A stretch of DNA of 64,000 bases from Streptomyces avicenniae (GTDB lineage Bacteria > Actinomycetota > Actinomycetes > Streptomycetales > Streptomycetaceae), in the NCBI RefSeq assembly GCF_000719135.1, contig NZ_JOEK01000008.1, positions 1 through 64,000 of the forward strand, read 5' to 3'. How positions within the stretch are numbered: position 1 is the stretch's first letter; the number at the start of each line of letters is the position of its first letter. Below are positions 61,369 through 64,000 of the stretch, one piece after another. Position numbers and translations under genes: made by a program. The notes under the pieces were generated by a model. That model did not search any database and was not told the DNA's origin. It saw only the letters and a list, made by a program, of their open reading frames with translations.

Positions 61369-62955
61369 GTGTCCGCACCCATCACACTGACCGTGGACGC
61401 CACGGCCGACGGCTCTCCCCTGGACCACTTCTGGAGCAGGGTCGTGGGCGCGGGACGCGCCAACGAGGGGCTGCGGGCCGACTGGCAGGCGCAGTTGCGG
61501 ACGGCCAGGGAGGAGTGCGGCTTCGACTACGTACGCTTCCACGGCCTCTTCCACGACGACATGTTCGTCTACACCGAGCGCGAGGACGGCACCCCCGTCT
61601 ACAACTTCCAGTACGTGGACGCCCTGTTCGACGCGCTCCTGGAGACCGGGGTGCGCCCGTTCGTGGAGTTCGGCTTCAGCCCGCGGGCCCTCGCCCGCGA
61701 GACGGAGACCGTCTTCTGGTGGGGCGCCCACGGCGCGCCGCCCACCGACCTCGCCCGCTGGGGCGAGCTGATCGACCGCACCGTGCGCCACTGGGTCGCC
61801 CGCTACGGCATCGACGAGGTCAGCCGCTGGTACTTCGAGGTGTGGAACGAGGCCAACCTCTGGGGCTTCTTCCACGGCACCCGCAGCGAGTACTTCGAGA
61901 TCTACCGCGTGACGGCGCAGGCCGTGAAGGCCGTGGACCCGCGGCTGCGCGTGGGCGGCCCCGCGACGTCCAACTTCGTCCCCGACGAGCGGTTCGGCGG
62001 CGAGAACGAGGACGTGGAGCGCCGTATCGTCGCCGGGCGCGACGACATCGACTCGCTGGAGTGGCGGCCGGTGTGGGTGGAGGCGTTCCTGGAGTTCTGC
62101 GCGCGCGAGGACCTGCCCGTGGACTTCGTGTCCACCCACCCCTACCCCACGGACTGGGCGCTGGACGAGCACGGCCAGGGCGAGAAGCTGACGCGCGGCA
62201 AGGACGCCACCCCGAAGGACCTCGCGCTGCTGCGCGACCTCGTGAAGGCCAGCCCGTTCCCCGACGCGGAGATCCACCTCACCGAGTGGAACTCGTCCTC
62301 GTCCCCCCGCGACTTCACGCACGACACGCTGCCCGCCGCCGCGTACGTGGTCCGCTCGGTGCTGCACTCGCTCGGCACCGTGGACTCGCTCGCCTACTGG
62401 ACGTTCACCGACGTCTTCGAGGAGGGCGGCGCGGGCGACACGCTGTTCCACGGCGGGTTCGGGATGATCACGCTCCAGGGCGTGCCGAAGCCGACGTTCC
62501 ACGCCTACCGGATGCTCGCCGCGCTCGGCGACACGCTGCTGACGCGCACCGAGGACGCCGTCGCGACGCGTGAGGCGGCGAGCGGCCGGATCACGGCGCT
62601 CGTGCACCACTACCCGGTGGAGGAGCCGCTGTCCGTGCCCGCCTCGTTCGACGACCGCACGGTCGCGGACACGACGCAGGGCAAGGGCACGCCGCGCGAC
62701 CTGGTGCTGACCGTGGACGGCCTGCCCGCCGGGGCGCGGTTCTCCGTCGAGGTGCTGGACGGCGGCCACGGCGACGCGCTGAGCGCCTGGCGGGCGATGG
62801 GCGCCCCTGCGGAGCCCACCCGCGAGGAGACGGCGGAGCTGGCGCGGCTGGCGCGGGCCACCGACCGGTGGAGCGCGGTGGCCGGTGCGGACGGCACGCT
62901 GCGGGTGGACCGGACGCTCGCGCCCTGGTCCCTCCTGCTGCTGCGGCAGCTCTGA
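61369..62955 (+). CDS. GH39-family glycosidase (beta-xylosidase/iduronidase type)
   Basis: A 528-residue enzyme. The acid-base Glu161 lies in FEVWNEANLWGFF and the nucleophile Glu306 in IHLTEWNSSSSP, the standard GH39 pair. Strand motifs GFDYVRFHGLFHDD and PFVEFGFSPRAL are also typical. A C-terminal beta-sandwich region follows (from about 430). No signal peptide, so it acts on sugars after import. Known activities are beta-xylosidase and alpha-L-iduronidase. GTG start with GAAAGGA upstream. Confidence 0.9.
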   Translation: MSAPITLTVDATADGSPLDHFWSRVVGAGRANEGLRADWQAQLRTAREECGFDYVRFHGLFHDDMFVYTEREDGTPVYNFQYVDALFDALLETGVRPFVEFGFSPRALARETETVFWWGAHGAPPTDLARWGELIDRTVRHWVARYGIDEVSRWYFEVWNEANLWGFFHGTRSEYFEIYRVTAQAVKAVDPRLRVGGPATSNFVPDERFGGENEDVERRIVAGRDDIDSLEWRPVWVEAFLEFCAREDLPVDFVSTHPYPTDWALDEHGQGEKLTRGKDATPKDLALLRDLVKASPFPDAEIHLTEWNSSSSPRDFTHDTLPAAAYVVRSVLHSLGTVDSLAYWTFTDVFEEGGAGDTLFHGGFGMITLQGVPKPTFHAYRMLAALGDTLLTRTEDAVATREAASGRITALVHHYPVEEPLSVPASFDDRTVADTTQGKGTPRDLVLTVDGLPAGARFSVEVLDGGHGDALSAWRAMGAPAEPTREETAELARLARATDRWSAVAGADGTLRVDRTLAPWSLLLLRQL

Positions 62956-63220
62956 CCATGGCCTCGTCGGGCGCCCGCCGGAGGCGGACCGGCACCGCGA
63001 CCGGGGGAGACGGCGGTAGATTGGCGCCGTCACTCCCGGGAGGCGGACCGGGCCGCGCGCCGGCGGACGCCACGCCGCCCGGCCAGGGCACCGACCCCTG
63101 GCACGGGCCAGGCGCGGCCCGCGGCTGTGTGGGAGGCCGCCGCGCCTCCGTCCCGACCCACCCGTCAGGCCCGCGGGCCGACGGGCGCACCGACCTTTCC
63201 GCGGCCTGGAGGACAGCGTG

Positions 63221-64000
63221 ATGGGCACTCGACAGACAGCGATCCGGCGCGGCACCAACCTGCCGCGCATGGGTGACTTCAACGAGTCCGTGGTCCTGGA
63301 CGCGATCCGGCGCGTGCCCGGCGGGCTGAGCCGCGTCGAACTCGCCGAGTCCACCGGCCTGTCCGCGCAGACCGTCTCCAACATCTGCCGCCGTCTGCTG
63401 GACCACGGGCTGGCCCTGGAGACCGGCAAGAAGAGCTTCGGCAGCGGCAAACCGAGGACACTCCTGCGGGTGAACGCGGAGGCGCGGTTCGCCGTCGGCG
63501 TGCACCTCGACCCGGCGGTCATCACGTACGTCGTCCTCGACCTGCTGGGCAACGTGGTGGCCCATCTGCGCGTGCCGACGCCGCCGGTGGCCGACCCGGA
63601 GCAGACGCTGAGCGGGCTGAGCGAGTCGATAAGGCAACTCATCGAGGAGTCGGGCGTGCCCGCCGACCGGCTGCTGGGCCTCGGCATCGCGGCGCCGGGG
63701 CCGGTGGACGTGGCGGCAGGGCTGGTCGTGGACCCGCCGGAGCTGGAGGGATGGGGCCGCGTCCCGCTGCGCGACTACCTCGCCGAGGAGACGGGCCTGC
63801 CGGTCGTGATGGACAAGGACGTCATCGCGGCGGCCATCGCCGAGCGCTGGGCGGGCGCCGCCGCGCACAGCGGCAACTTCCTGTTCTTCTACCTGGGCAC
63901 CGGTTCCGGCATGGGCCTGGTGGTCGAGGACACGGTGCTGCGCGGCGTGTCGGGGAACGCGGGCGAGGTCGGCGGTCTCGGGGCCGCCTGCACGACCCGC
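63221..64000 (+). CDS. ROK-family regulator, 3' end outside window
   Basis: The first 260 codons of a ROK repressor. An N-terminal winged helix (about 18-70: LSRVELAESTGLSAQTVSNI) precedes a sugar-kinase-like domain (GLGIAAPGPVDVAAGLVVDP and FYLGTGSGMGLVVED). The ATG at 63221 has GGAGGA upstream; a GTG one codon earlier is possible. It follows the GH39 gene by 265 bases, in which I see no other gene. It probably represses the surrounding sugar regulon in the absence of its sugar. Confidence 0.88.
   Translation, partial: MGTRQTAIRRGTNLPRMGDFNESVVLDAIRRVPGGLSRVELAESTGLSAQTVSNICRRLLDHGLALETGKKSFGSGKPRTLLRVNAEARFAVGVHLDPAVITYVVLDLLGNVVAHLRVPTPPVADPEQTLSGLSESIRQLIEESGVPADRLLGLGIAAPGPVDVAAGLVVDPPELEGWGRVPLRDYLAEETGLPVVMDKDVIAAAIAERWAGAAAHSGNFLFFYLGTGSGMGLVVEDTVLRGVSGNAGEVGGLGAACTTR

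Noticed and set aside
60775-63687. 970-codon minus-strand open frame
   Set aside because: Antisense of the dehydratase, GH39 and ROK genes, which have clear domains on the plus strand.

Overview
The window is very GC-rich actinobacterial DNA and almost certainly comes from Streptomyces or a close relative. It carries two chaplin genes, the mycothiol ligase mshC and a tRNA-Leu. The order metH, gylR-glpF-glpK-glpD, PAC2 gene, mshC and its companions, chpC-like, chpH matches, as I recall it, the S. coelicolor SCO1657-SCO1675 segment. Family names below come from reading the translations; no database search was run.

Left part (1-21.5 kb) is conserved core. It holds the end of metH, the glycerol regulon with two candidate GylR operators, a PAC2 protein, and a minus-strand cluster of LLM oxidoreductase, histidine phosphatase, DUF3090, SCO1664-like protein and mshC. 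An aldo/keto reductase follows, overlapping a RecD2-like protein whose nucleotide-binding motifs look decayed. Then come two small unknowns, the chaplin pair, an M20 peptidase and a two-helix membrane protein.

21.8-32.8 kb is an accessory patchwork. It has a lone MazF-like gene, a 130-bp-period tandem duplication of DUF397 gene tails, a broken TrmO-like fragment, an HTH/TPR regulator divergent from an RsbW-like ATPase operon that contains a probable frameshift, NUDIX, SUKH-like and MazG-like genes, a free-standing arginyl-tRNA synthetase, a RelE/Phd toxin-antitoxin pair, a Cys-rich protein overlapping a DEDD exonuclease, and tRNA-Leu(GAG) with its terminator.

32.9-39 kb is an amino-sugar locus: a DasR-type GntR regulator, a GH20 hexosaminidase and a lipoprotein/permease/permease importer. 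A 10-bp palindrome-bearing box appears in front of both the hydrolase and the importer. 39-45 kb holds a MarR-NmrA-LigB group, msrA, a large orphan protein and an APC permease.

45.2-50.4 kb is the most interesting part: a four-gene minus-strand operon of HTH-TPR regulator, TIR protein with a C-terminal pentapeptide tract, P-loop-like ATPase with an altered Walker A, and a two-helix membrane protein. The last three genes are joined by 4-base overlaps. It has the architecture of a nucleotide-dependent immune or conflict system. 50.7-55.6 kb has a haloperoxidase-type hydrolase and a three-subunit molybdenum hydroxylase resembling PaoABC.

55.7-64 kb is a second sugar regulon. An importer operon ending in an NAD-dependent SDR diverges from a ManD/RspA-type sugar-acid dehydratase, a GH39 glycosidase and a ROK repressor that runs off the right edge. 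Neither importer encodes an ATPase, so both probably use a shared MsiK-type subunit. Several convergent gene pairs are separated by long perfect stem-loops that would terminate both strands.
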